From contig JAODBN010000226.1 of the NCBI GenBank assembly GCA_025463965.1, forward strand, positions 1-21,255: a stretch of 21,255 bases of DNA. The letters run 5' to 3'. The notes beneath the pieces were generated by a model that searched no databases, was not told the origin of the DNA, and saw nothing but the letters and a program-made list of their open reading frames with translations. Made by a program: the position numbers and the translations under genes. Positions 14,498 to 21,255 of this stretch are shown here, in pieces; the first letter of the stretch is position 1; every line of letters begins with the position of its first letter. Source of the DNA: Acidimicrobiaceae bacterium (GTDB lineage Bacteria; Actinomycetota; Acidimicrobiia; Acidimicrobiales; Bog-793).

Positions 14498-14536
14498 ATG
14501 ATTGTCCTCGCCAGCTCCGTTGAGCCCGCAGTCTAG
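14498..14536 (+). CDS. 12-codon mini-ORF directly abutting the MFS start
   Basis: ATG 14498 opens the peptide MIVLASSVEPAV, which ends at TAG 14534-14536. The GTG start of the exporter follows with no gap and in the same frame. No ribosome-binding site precedes the exporter's GTG, so terminating ribosomes could restart there. The ATG lies six bases behind a -10-like TAGGAT, which suggests leaderless translation. Alternatively this is only the fortuitous 5' part of the frame. Confidence 0.35.
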   Translation: MIVLASSVEPAV

Positions 14537-15808
14537 GTGGCGAACCTCTTCGCCGATCTCTCACCGATCCGTGGGAACCGGGATTTTCGACACCTCTGGG
14601 TAGGTCAGTCGATTTCGAACATCGGCAACCAGCTCACGGTTGTCGCGATCTCTTATCAGACATACCTCATGACGCGTTCGACGTTGATGGTCGGCCTGAT
14701 TGGCCTGGTCCAGCTCGGGCCATCATTGCTCGGGTCGTTGTTTGGGGGCTCGGTCGCCGATGCGCTCGACCGTCGCTTCGTTGTCATCTGCGCGCAGTTC
14801 GCCCTTGCGATGACGAGCATCGGGCTCTTCTTGAACACGGCGATGGGCCATCCCACGATCGCCGCGCTGTTCGTCTGTGTTGCTGCCGCCTCGGGATTCC
14901 AGGCAATCAACAACCCCGCTCGCAGTTCGATCATCGCCGGGATCGTGTCGAAGGAGCAGCTCGCGAGCGCGTCTGCGCTGTCGGGGATAACGCAACAGGC
15001 CGGCCTGATCCTCGGTCCGGCGCTCGCCGGCGTGCTGATCACTGCTGTCGGTCTGAAATCGCTGTATGCCATCGATGCAGTGGGATTCACCGCTGTGCTG
15101 GCGGCGGCCTTCACCCTTCCACGTCTTCCGCCTGGCGGCGGCGGCGTGCCGTTCGGGGTCCGGTCGGTCATCGAGGGCCTTCGTTACGCCAGGAGCAACC
15201 GGTTCCTGATATCGCTCATCGTCCTCGACCTCAGCTCGATGATCTTCGGTATGCCAAAGGCGGTCTTCCCTGCACTGGCACTACGGATCTATCACGGCGG
15301 TGCCGGAGATGTCGGCCTGCTTTACGCGGCGCCGGGCATAGGGGCGCTCGTCGGCTCGCTGTTCTCCGGGTGGGTCCGCCACATCAAGTTCCGCGGCCGG
15401 GCCGTCCTGATCTGCATGGTCGTATGGGGTGTCGCGATCGCGCTGCTTGGCTTCATTCCGATCCTCGCGGTCGGCGTCGTCCTCCTCGCCGTGGCGGGCG
15501 GAGCGGACATGATCGGCACGATCTTTCGTTCCGCGATCTTCCAGACGACAGTCCCAAACCGATTACGGGGCCGCCTGAACGGTGTCTTCTACGGCTCTGC
15601 CGTGTCCGCGAACGGGCTGGGGGCCACCGAGGCGGGTGTCGCTTCGACCCTCGGCGGGACGAATTTCGCCATCTGGACCGGCGGACTGCTTTCCTTGGTC
15701 GGGATCGCCCTGGTGCTCTGGCGCTACCCGGAGATCCTGCGTTCAACCGGCCACGGGATCATGGAGTTCGACGAAGATGGCACGGAGATCGTCGTCGCTG
15801 ACCCGTAG
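14537..15808 (+). CDS. MFS exporter (EntS/MFS_3-like)
   Basis: This 423-residue membrane transporter has about 12 helices. The opening FADLSPIRGNRDFRHLWVGQ, followed by SISNIGNQLTVVAISYQTYL, is typical of the MFS_3 branch that includes the enterobactin exporter EntS. GGSVADALDRRFVV is motif A between helices 2 and 3. A second related GRAVLIC segment is in the central loop. The branch exports siderophores, macrolides and other metabolites. The substrate here is unknown, as no biosynthetic genes are adjacent. The start at GTG 14537 gives the usual N-terminus. The 239 bases between its stop and the convergent ohr gene show no gene or clear terminator. Confidence 0.88.
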   Translation: MANLFADLSPIRGNRDFRHLWVGQSISNIGNQLTVVAISYQTYLMTRSTLMVGLIGLVQLGPSLLGSLFGGSVADALDRRFVVICAQFALAMTSIGLFLNTAMGHPTIAALFVCVAAASGFQAINNPARSSIIAGIVSKEQLASASALSGITQQAGLILGPALAGVLITAVGLKSLYAIDAVGFTAVLAAAFTLPRLPPGGGGVPFGVRSVIEGLRYARSNRFLISLIVLDLSSMIFGMPKAVFPALALRIYHGGAGDVGLLYAAPGIGALVGSLFSGWVRHIKFRGRAVLICMVVWGVAIALLGFIPILAVGVVLLAVAGGADMIGTIFRSAIFQTTVPNRLRGRLNGVFYGSAVSANGLGATEAGVASTLGGTNFAIWTGGLLSLVGIALVLWRYPEILRSTGHGIMEFDEDGTEIVVADP

Positions 15809-16047
15809 CGCAAGTGACGCCGTCAGAACGCGCCGACCTTGGCATTTCTCGCTCCTTGATCGACTCAGGTCGTGGGCTCACATGCCATCATCCGCGCATC
15901 GACCGATGGCAACCCGGCACGCGGCTCACCTCATCGAAGGTCGCGCGTTGAGTGGCAGCACGCCTTCGAACAGATGCCCAGGGTGAATCGAGCGGTACTC
16001 ATCGCGGGCATCGGGTCCCGTCACTTAGATGCGTTACTCGCTGACGG

Positions 16048-16476
16048 TCAGATCGGCTGTCCGCCGAGGAGAAGTTCGACGTCGACGTTGCCTCTCGTGG
16101 CGTTCGAGTATGGACAGACCTGATGGGCCCCTCGAACAAGTTGGATTGCCGCGTCCCGACCGATCGACGGCAGCGACACGTCGAGGGTGACGGCCAGCTT
16201 GAAACCCCCATCTCCGGTTGGCAGCAAACTCACCGCCGAGTCGATCGATACCTCATCGGCGTCGAGATGTTCGCGCCGGGCAACAGCGGCGAGGGCGCTC
16301 TCGAAACAGGCCGCGTATCCGACCGCAAACAGCTCCTCCGGGTTCGTTCCGCCGCCTTCCCCGCCCATTTCCTTGGGTCTGCGAAGGTTCACGTCGAGTT
16401 GGCCGTCCGCCGTACGACCATGACCGTCACGGCCGCCGGTCACATGTGCAGTTGCTGTGTAGAGGATCTTCGCCAT
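16048..16476 (-). CDS. ohr: Organic hydroperoxide resistance protein (Ohr/OsmC family)
   Basis: Ohr is a cytoplasmic thiol peroxidase that reduces organic and fatty-acid hydroperoxides. The protein is 142 residues, the standard Ohr length. It carries both reactive cysteines: Cys57 in GYAACFESAL and Cys121 in CPYSNATRGN. It also has the N-terminal MAKILYTATAHVTGGRDGHG typical of the family. The ATG at 16474-16476 is correct because AAGGAG lies seven bases upstream. A frame extending to 16632 adds residues that match no Ohr. No OhrR (MarR-type) regulator gene is present in the window. It lies downstream of the lactonase-like gene on the same strand, separated from it by a hairpin, so it likely has its own promoter in 16477-16660. 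Confidence 0.95.
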   Translation of the reverse strand: MAKILYTATAHVTGGRDGHGRTADGQLDVNLRRPKEMGGEGGGTNPEELFAVGYAACFESALAAVARREHLDADEVSIDSAVSLLPTGDGGFKLAVTLDVSLPSIGRDAAIQLVRGAHQVCPYSNATRGNVDVELLLGGQPI

Positions 16477-16660
16477 TGCATGCTCCTTCGGATCTCGACA
16501 GCTAGTGACAAGAATGATCTCGGTGGTGGTGATGTGCCGGACCCCGATTGAGGGCTGGTTCGGTGCCAATGGGACTCGTGACCGCATCGCCGAAATAGGG
16601 AATCGTACCGTCGAGTTCGCACCGGAGCTCATGTCCCAACGCCCGGTGGCTGAACACGCT

Positions 16661-16689
16661 AAGGCCGGGAGCTCTGCGCTCCCGGCCTT
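16661..16689 (-). terminator. Hairpin terminator after the lactonase-like gene
   Basis: A perfect 12-bp stem (16661-16672 with 16678-16689) closes a 5-base loop, 24 bases past the stop of the minus-strand propeller gene. It is GC-rich with AA/TT ends but lacks a long T-run. It separates that gene from ohr. Confidence 0.75.
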
Positions 16690-16712
16690 CGCGCGATAAG
16701 GAAAGGTCCTGA

Positions 16713-17945
16713 CTAGAACCCCGTAGTGACGACGCCGGCGGGGGTGGCCCCGGCGGGAAGCAACGCAGGCGAGCCGGCCACCTCCGTGAGGTTTCCGTCG
16801 TCCACGGCAAAGATACCCACGGCACCGATTCGGCTTTCGTCCACATACAGGAACTTGCCGTCGGGGCTGAGGCGGGCGTCAACGGCCCCGACGCCACCAG
16901 TGGCGGAGACCGGCGTGCTGCCGAGCAGCGTCAAGGCTCCGTTGGGGGCAATCGAGTAGCGCGAGATTTCTCCTGACCCGGTGTTCACCGTGAACAGGAA
17001 CTGGCCGTCGCGGGTGATCTCGATCCAGCACGGTGCGGTCTGGCCGTCCGCGAACGGGCTGGCTCCGATCGGCGTCAGCGACGCGTCCTGGGCAACATCG
17101 AAGGCGGAGATCGTCCCGGTGCCGGCTCCGACGTTGTGCGCGTTGGACACGAACAGCTGGTTCGGGTTGGTCGGCCGGAACTCACTGCCGAATGGTCCGA
17201 GCCCCTGAGCGAGCACCGGTGAATCCGGGGCAGCGGTCAGCAGCCCATTCCGGCCGACGGTGAAGCTGTCGATCTCCGATGTTGTGCCCGCGCGCGTACC
17301 GACCAGTGTGGTGGCGGGCCCGTTGAAGAGCACGTCGGTGGGCTGGGCGCCGTCAGGAAGCGAGACCGTCGAGTTCGGCAGCGGCCGGAGCTGTCCGAAG
17401 TGGCTCAATGTGAACCCGGTGTAGTTTGGGCCCACGTTGCCAGCATTGGCAACGTATACGAGGCCATCGTGCACCGCGATGCTGACCGGCGTGGGGCCGC
17501 CGGAGGAGACGACTCCACCCGGGACCAGCTGGAGGCTGCCGTCGAAATTGATCCGGAGTACCGAGATCTCATTGCTGCCCGCGTCGGCCGCGATGAGATA
17601 GCGACCATCGCTACTGACCTCGATCGCGCCCTGCGAGGCCAGTCCAGCGCCAGTGCCCGCACCGCCAGCCACGAAGGGAGAGCCCTCAACCGGAGTGAGC
17701 GAGCCGTCGGCATGGCGGTCAAATGCCCCGATCGTGTTCGTCCCTGCGGTGTTGTCGTCGAGATAGACGTGCCCGACCACCCGGTTGTGGCCATGTCCGA
17801 ACGGCGGAGAGCTGGTGACCGGCGTGCTCGCCGTGACGTCAGTCGCACCCGCTGAGCCAGCGGTCAGGGTGCCGAGAACACCGACGCCACTCAAAGTGAC
17901 GACGCCGAGGGCCACGTGCGCGGCCCGATGCATCTGTGTTCGCAT
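16713..17945 (-). CDS. Secreted lactonase-like (YncE/6-phosphogluconolactonase-type) beta-propeller protein
   Basis: This 410-residue protein has a Sec signal peptide: MRTQMHRAAHVALGVVTLSG, then a hydrophobic stretch ending SAGA near residue 34. The mature part is built of repeated propeller blades: NTIGAFDRHADGSLTPVEGS, then GRYLIAADAGSNEISVLRI, NQLFVSNAHNVGAGTGTISA, and DGKFLYVDESRIGAVGIFAV. These match the lactonase_7/YVTN-type seven-bladed fold. Some relatives hydrolyse 6-phosphogluconolactone or carboxymuconolactone. Secreted ones mostly have no known activity, so no enzyme function is claimed. ATG 17943-17945 is supported by GGAGG ten bases upstream. It is downstream of the sigma-factor operon on the same strand and is the second secreted propeller in the window. 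Confidence 0.87.
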   Translation of the reverse strand: MRTQMHRAAHVALGVVTLSGVGVLGTLTAGSAGATDVTASTPVTSSPPFGHGHNRVVGHVYLDDNTAGTNTIGAFDRHADGSLTPVEGSPFVAGGAGTGAGLASQGAIEVSSDGRYLIAADAGSNEISVLRINFDGSLQLVPGGVVSSGGPTPVSIAVHDGLVYVANAGNVGPNYTGFTLSHFGQLRPLPNSTVSLPDGAQPTDVLFNGPATTLVGTRAGTTSEIDSFTVGRNGLLTAAPDSPVLAQGLGPFGSEFRPTNPNQLFVSNAHNVGAGTGTISAFDVAQDASLTPIGASPFADGQTAPCWIEITRDGQFLFTVNTGSGEISRYSIAPNGALTLLGSTPVSATGGVGAVDARLSPDGKFLYVDESRIGAVGIFAVDDGNLTEVAGSPALLPAGATPAGVVTTGF

Positions 17946-18404
17946 GGTGATCCAACCTCCGTGATTTCGAGGGGGACGAGTTGTCCAACCCCATCAGCGT
18001 CGGTCGAGCGTCCACGTCTTACCTCGAAATGTGACTTTCGGTCGAAGAGGCCGAGGCCTCGCTGGCCGTGGCGACTGACTTCGAGAAGTCCACGAAGGTC
18101 GATCCGCTGAGGGCGAAGCGCGTCGATCTCTCACTCCGATGTTGTCGGATGTTGTCGGAGGCCGACTTGGCTGGCACTCGAAGCCCCGGAGAACGCCCAA
18201 CTTGGCGAGCGAGAAAGAGGTTCCGCTAGCTGGTGAGCGTGCTCAGGAGGTATCACGCATGAGCTGTCGCGCAAAACGACCGGGTCACCATTGATTTCCT
18301 GTTGCACTCGCCGCCGTCCCCGCCTCGGGTCATCGGCGGACGAGGTCGGCTGACCAGGCGTTCCCAGAAGCAACTGCCGCCGTTCGGATCTCGAGAAGAT
18401 GGCG
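17946..18404. other. 459-bp intergenic stretch upstream of the lactonase-like gene
   Basis: No gene-sized frame with a recognisable product is present. Two small items are visible. A 10-bp tandem duplication (GATGTTGTCG at 18138-18147 and 18148-18157) is one. The other is an 11-codon plus-strand ORF, MSCRAKRPGHH (18259-18294), with GGAGG eight bases before its ATG. The promoter of the lactonase-like gene should be near 17970-18060. No sure -35/-10 pair was found there. Confidence 0.5.
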
Positions 18405-18626
18405 TCAGGGCGCGGGGTCAGTAATTGCGGCCAGTAGTCCGTCGAAGTCCTCTGAGCAGGGGCCACATGCCTTCAAATGGACGGCGATACCAGGGTAATG
18501 CTCTTGTGCTGCGGCATCGGAAGCCACCAGTTCGACATAAGCGTGCAGAAACTCCAACGCCTGCTCACATCCGACATCTTTAGGGTCGGTCTCCAAGAAG
18601 CGGTGAAGTGCGGTGTCTCGGTTCAT
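18405..18626 (-). CDS. Small ZAS-like zinc-binding protein, putative anti-sigma factor
   Basis: This 73-residue soluble protein has Cys20, His50, Cys54 and Cys57, spaced as C-x29-H-x3-C-x2-C (HLKACGPC at the end). The H-x3-C-x2-C core is the mark of ZAS (zinc-binding anti-sigma) domains such as RsrA, where zinc and cysteines can sense thiol oxidation. There is no membrane segment. Its ATG (18624-18626) overlaps the stop of the sigma gene (18623-18625) in an ATGA arrangement, so the two are translated together, as usual for sigma/anti-sigma pairs. It is short for an anti-sigma factor (RsrA is about 100 residues). Its assignment rests on the motif and the operon. Confidence 0.7.
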   Translation of the reverse strand: MNRDTALHRFLETDPKDVGCEQALEFLHAYVELVASDAAAQEHYPGIAVHLKACGPCSEDFDGLLAAITDPAP

Positions 18627-19345
18627 GAGCGCTCCGAGCTTTCGGTGTCGACCACGCCTTTAGCGACCAGTGCGATCCGCAACTTACGTCTCGCATCGAA
18701 CAACGTCTTATAGATGGCGTTACGGTTGGATCCTAGCTCGAGGACAAGCGCATCAAGAGGGACCGCATTGAGGACGATGGCGACAAAAATCTGTCGCTGC
18801 CTATCAGTGAGGACCTCGTCCACCGCCCGATGAAGTTCTTCCACAAGCGCTCGCCACTCCAACTCACAAGCCGGATCCAATCCGAACCTGTCAGGGAGCC
18901 GGCTCCAGTCCTCGGCATCCATTGGCACTGTCGGGTTGCGCCAGAAGTGCCGGCCGATCTTCGTCGACACTTCGAAGATCACGAACTTGTACGCCCAGGT
19001 GGTGAAACGGCTGTCTCCCCGAAACTGTCTCACCTTGGCGATTATGGCGACCATGGCGTCCGCGGCAGCCTGGTGTGCGACATCATCGAGCTCAGGCCCG
19101 GAGATCTGTGACGGCTGGGTGCGCCGCCGTACTTCGCTGCGCGCGATCCTCAACAGCATGGCATGCAGCCGGACCTTGGCCGCTTCCCTCGCTACCTCGG
19201 TTCCCTCCAGAGAGCGAACCCACTCTGCAGAGTCGGGGTCAAGCAGCTCCATCCGGGCCGCCTTTGAAATCCGAAGCAACCATGACCGCCATCTTACGCT
19301 TCGCTCCACCGAAGAACCCTCGTTGAGCGCCGTGCGCGTAACCAC
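18623..19345 (-). CDS. ECF-type RNA polymerase sigma factor
   Basis: This 240-residue sigma-70 family protein has only regions 2 and 4. Region 2 (about residues 57-135) includes LDDVAHQAAADAMVAIIAKV and FRGDSRFTTWAYKFVIFEVS, the latter the -10-recognition and melting helix. Region 4 (about 170-230) includes LTDRQRQIFVAIVLNAVPLD and NRNAIYKTLFDARRKLRIAL, a helix-turn-helix for the -35 element. About 45 N-terminal residues precede region 2, longer than in most ECF factors. GTG 19343-19345 has AGGAAG nine bases upstream. It overlaps the putative anti-sigma gene by four bases. Targets are unknown. The secreted propeller and ohr lie downstream on the same strand and are the obvious candidates. Confidence 0.9.
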   Translation of the reverse strand: MVTRTALNEGSSVERSVRWRSWLLRISKAARMELLDPDSAEWVRSLEGTEVAREAAKVRLHAMLLRIARSEVRRRTQPSQISGPELDDVAHQAAADAMVAIIAKVRQFRGDSRFTTWAYKFVIFEVSTKIGRHFWRNPTVPMDAEDWSRLPDRFGLDPACELEWRALVEELHRAVDEVLTDRQRQIFVAIVLNAVPLDALVLELGSNRNAIYKTLFDARRKLRIALVAKGVVDTESSERS

Positions 19346-19759
19346 CAGAAAGGCTTCCTGAATAGGGAAGATGGCGATATCTCAGGTCACCGTCCCGCAA
19401 ACTTAAGGAGGTTTTTATGAGTCGATGATCGCGGGCGTTGGAGCCTGAACCCTGGCTCCTGTGTTTTCTTCTGCTCCACGCGTGTTCCCGCGAATTCGCA
19501 CTGCGACCGGCGGATTGTCGGTTCGCAGTTTTGGTTGTCCACCGGTTCGTCGGTGGAATATTGCGGTGGTTGATCACACTGCGTCCCATGCGTTGGCGAG
19601 GGTGGGGCGCCGCCGCCGAGACAAGTCTGGGGTTCTCGCTGATTCGTGCCGGCCGAGTCCAAGCAGCCCTGGGCCGCCTCCTCGGCCTCAACCCGAGCGC
19701 CTGCTCAAATTTTGAAGGCGAGTCGCCGCCGCCCCAGAACGTCTGGCCGGGTCCTCCCG
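19346..19759. other. 414-bp intergenic stretch between the sigma factor and the UbiB-like gene
   Basis: Frames of up to about 115 codons cross this stretch, but none has a recognisable domain. It contains a plus-strand leader-like unit (19405-19472) and two further dyads. One is CCACCG/CGGTGG around a 6-base loop near 19539-19556. The other is an imperfect CTGCGACCG/CGGTTCGCAG pair near 19500-19528. A structured RNA cannot be excluded. The sigma-factor promoter should also lie here on the minus strand. Confidence 0.45.
19405..19472 (+). promoter_or_regulatory. Leader-like unit: strong Shine-Dalgarno, tiny ORFs, hairpin and T-rich tract
   Basis: AAGGAGG (19405-19411) lies five bases before ATG 19417, an ideal ribosome-binding site. 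The frame is only MSR, ending at TGA 19426-19428. That stop overlaps a second ATG (19425) reading MIAGVGA to TGA 19448. A 6-bp GC stem, GGAGCC/GGCTCC (19440-19459, 8-base loop), follows, then TGTGTTTTCTTCT (19460-19472). The order resembles a leader peptide with an attenuator, but no gene is recognised downstream on this strand. It may be the 5' remnant of a lost gene. Confidence 0.3.
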
Positions 19760-21199
19760 CTATGCCGAACGTGGCAGAGACGCCGTAGCGCTGCGACGAA
19801 CTCGCCAGTCGGCTTCGAGGCGGCCTAGCTCGGTCGCCGGCGGTCCGTCGTGTCGGATCTCGTCGTCGATCGACTTCCAGTCGGCCGACGCTCGGAGACG
19901 GCCCAGTACCGAACTCGCGCCGATGGTGATCCTGTTGAGGAAGAGAAGGTCTTTGGGCATCCGAATCCGCCGGGTGACATCAGACCAAGGTCCGAGTGGC
20001 CGGTAGGTGTTCGCGACGATCTCCGCGACCGACTCCGGTGTGTAGGTGAATGGTTGCTCGTCCCAGCGGTCCCGGAGTGCGGTGCGGTAGTACTCGAGCA
20101 GCCGACCGGGGTCGAGACCCTCGGTGTCGTCGTCGTCCAGCAGCCCTACATCTATGAACGACCTCAGTACGCCATTGGCGTTGTTTGCGAGCGCGGCGTC
20201 CACGAGACCGGACATAGCGGAGACTCGCTCGGAGGCGAATCTCTTGACGCAGCCGAAGTCGAGGAAGGTGACCGAACCGTCCTCGTGGAAGAGGTAGTTC
20301 CCGGGGTGCGGGTCGGCGTTGAACAACCCGTATCGGTGCAGGCTGGCGAAGACGAATCGGAAGATGGTCTCGCCCCAGCGCGAGCGAACCTCCTCTCCGG
20401 CGGCCGTAGCATCTGACCATCGCTTGGCGTCGACGTACTCCATCGCGAGCACCCGGCCGGTCGAGAACTCCGGGTGAACGGCAGGGATGTGGATGAACGG
20501 ATGGCCCTCGTAGCGTGAGTGGAACTCCTGCTGGTTTGCGGCCTCGATCCGGTAGTCGAGTTCCTCGACTACGCGCTCGCCGATCTCCTCGACCACCATC
20601 TTCGGGTCGATGTCCGGTATGTCAGATCCCAGAAGACGCATTCCTGTCTTGATGGCCGAGGCGAGGAGGCCCGTGTTGGCCAGGTCCGCCCGAACCGAGT
20701 CCGCTACACCGGGGTACTGGACCTTTATCGCCAGGTCGGTACCGTCCGCTAACCGTGCGCGATGCACCTGACCGATGGAGGCTGCGGCGATCGGCTGGGC
20801 TGAGAAATAGGCGAAGATCTGATCGGGCCGGGCGCCGAGCTCGTGCTCTATGACGCCGGCAACCTCGTCGGGACTGAGGGGCGGCACGTCGTCTTGGAGC
20901 CGGGACAGCGTCGACTGGAACAGGTCCCCACCCCCGACAGGCAGCAATCCGGGAGCATCGACGAAAGACAGGATCTGGCCCACTTTCATGATCGCCCCCT
21001 TCATGTTGCCGAGCACCTCGGCGTACCGCTCAGCGAGCCGGGCCTCGCTTGCCCGCTCCGCGGCTTCGGCACCCTCGCCGCCGACCCGACTCCGCACCGC
21101 GGTTTGAGCTCGGTTGGCCACCGTTCGTCCCGCTAACCCCGCCAGTCGAACGGAACGGCTCACCCGGCTGACCGGCATCTGGTTGCGTCCCAGGACCAC
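19760..21199 (-). CDS. AarF/ABC1/UbiB-family atypical kinase
   Basis: This 479-residue protein of the ABC1/ADCK/UbiB family has the atypical kinase features in order. KVGQ (residues 72-75) is the family-specific KxGQ motif. The alanine-rich nucleotide loop PIAAASIGQ (136-144) replaces the glycine loop. Lys159 in AIKVQYPG, Glu213/Asp215 in EELDYR, DPHPGN (296-301) and DFG (314-316) complete the set. Family members support quinone or isoprenoid-lipid metabolism, mostly as ATPases rather than protein kinases. The frame stays open to the right edge without an upstream start. GTG 21199 has AGGA eight bases upstream and is preferred. ATG 21178 is an alternative. It ends at TAG 19760-19762. It is not obviously linked to its neighbours. 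Confidence 0.9.
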   Translation of the reverse strand: MVLGRNQMPVSRVSRSVRLAGLAGRTVANRAQTAVRSRVGGEGAEAAERASEARLAERYAEVLGNMKGAIMKVGQILSFVDAPGLLPVGGGDLFQSTLSRLQDDVPPLSPDEVAGVIEHELGARPDQIFAYFSAQPIAAASIGQVHRARLADGTDLAIKVQYPGVADSVRADLANTGLLASAIKTGMRLLGSDIPDIDPKMVVEEIGERVVEELDYRIEAANQQEFHSRYEGHPFIHIPAVHPEFSTGRVLAMEYVDAKRWSDATAAGEEVRSRWGETIFRFVFASLHRYGLFNADPHPGNYLFHEDGSVTFLDFGCVKRFASERVSAMSGLVDAALANNANGVLRSFIDVGLLDDDDTEGLDPGRLLEYYRTALRDRWDEQPFTYTPESVAEIVANTYRPLGPWSDVTRRIRMPKDLLFLNRITIGASSVLGRLRASADWKSIDDEIRHDGPPATELGRLEADWRVRRSATASLPRSA

Positions 21200-21255
21200 G
21201 ACGTCGGTCCTTCGCGCGGCGGTGGGTCGGGGAGTGCTGTCGCGATCATTGCGGG

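Noticed and set aside
11146..18050. Identical 13-base word TCGGTCGAAGAGG upstream of both secreted propeller genes (11146-11158 and 18038-18050)
   Set aside because: It has opposite orientation relative to the two genes. A few shared 13-mers are expected by chance in 21 kb, so a common operator is not supported.
19438..19788. Plus-strand frames of 84-116 codons between the sigma factor and UbiB-like genes
   Set aside because: There is no domain and no credible start signal, and the right end runs antisense into the UbiB-like coding region.
1..21255. Genome-wide amber recoding, CRISPR arrays, tRNA or rRNA genes
   Set aside because: TAG ends several intact genes at the expected length, so it is a normal stop. 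No regularly spaced repeats and no tRNA- or rRNA-like sequence were seen on reading both strands.

Overview
The window looks like a stretch of a high-GC actinobacterial (Actinomycetota) chromosome. The reasons are GC-rich coding sequence, frequent GTG and TTG starts, a very large LuxR/ATPase (LAL-type) regulator, an ECF sigma factor with a zinc-binding partner, and an actinobacterial-style organic hydroperoxide reductase. I cannot place it to class from the sequence alone. No rRNA, tRNA or CRISPR array was seen.

Region 1 (1-2471) is accessory and partly decayed. It starts with the C-terminal end of a probable type IV prepilin peptidase. Next come a SIR2-family gene broken by two frameshifts and a stop codon, and an isolated N-terminal domain of an ApeA-like defence protein. 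A convergent gene follows, for a protein that resembles AbiU2/HEPN-type abortive-infection proteins. This looks like the ruin of an anti-phage defence island.

Region 2 (2500-10301) is a metabolic and efflux cluster. On the plus strand lie a GMC-family flavin oxidoreductase, an NTF2/SnoaL-like small protein, a 20-codon ORF overlapping the next start, a 14-helix DHA2-type efflux pump, and a VOC/glyoxalase gene interrupted by an in-frame TAG. A LAL regulator and a TetR repressor lie on the minus strand. Inverted repeats before the GMC gene (2500-2521) and before tetR (10282-10301) are operator candidates.

Region 3 (10302-14536) begins with about 0.9 kb without a recognisable gene, holding a long inverted repeat (10416-10466). 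It then carries two secreted-protein genes, a TIGR03118-type beta-propeller and a vanadium-haloperoxidase-like enzyme, each followed by a strong hairpin. Behind them is a gene graveyard: a LuxR DNA-binding domain with two 1-base deletions, then the tail of an IS30-family transposase.

Region 4 (14486-21255) has an MFS exporter preceded by a 12-codon in-frame mini-ORF. The rest is on the minus strand: ohr, a secreted lactonase-like beta-propeller, an ECF sigma factor overlapping a 73-residue ZAS-like putative anti-sigma protein, and an AarF/UbiB-type atypical kinase that reaches the window edge. The sigma/zinc-protein pair, Ohr and the haloperoxidase suggest a peroxide or thiol-stress theme. 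That link is inference.
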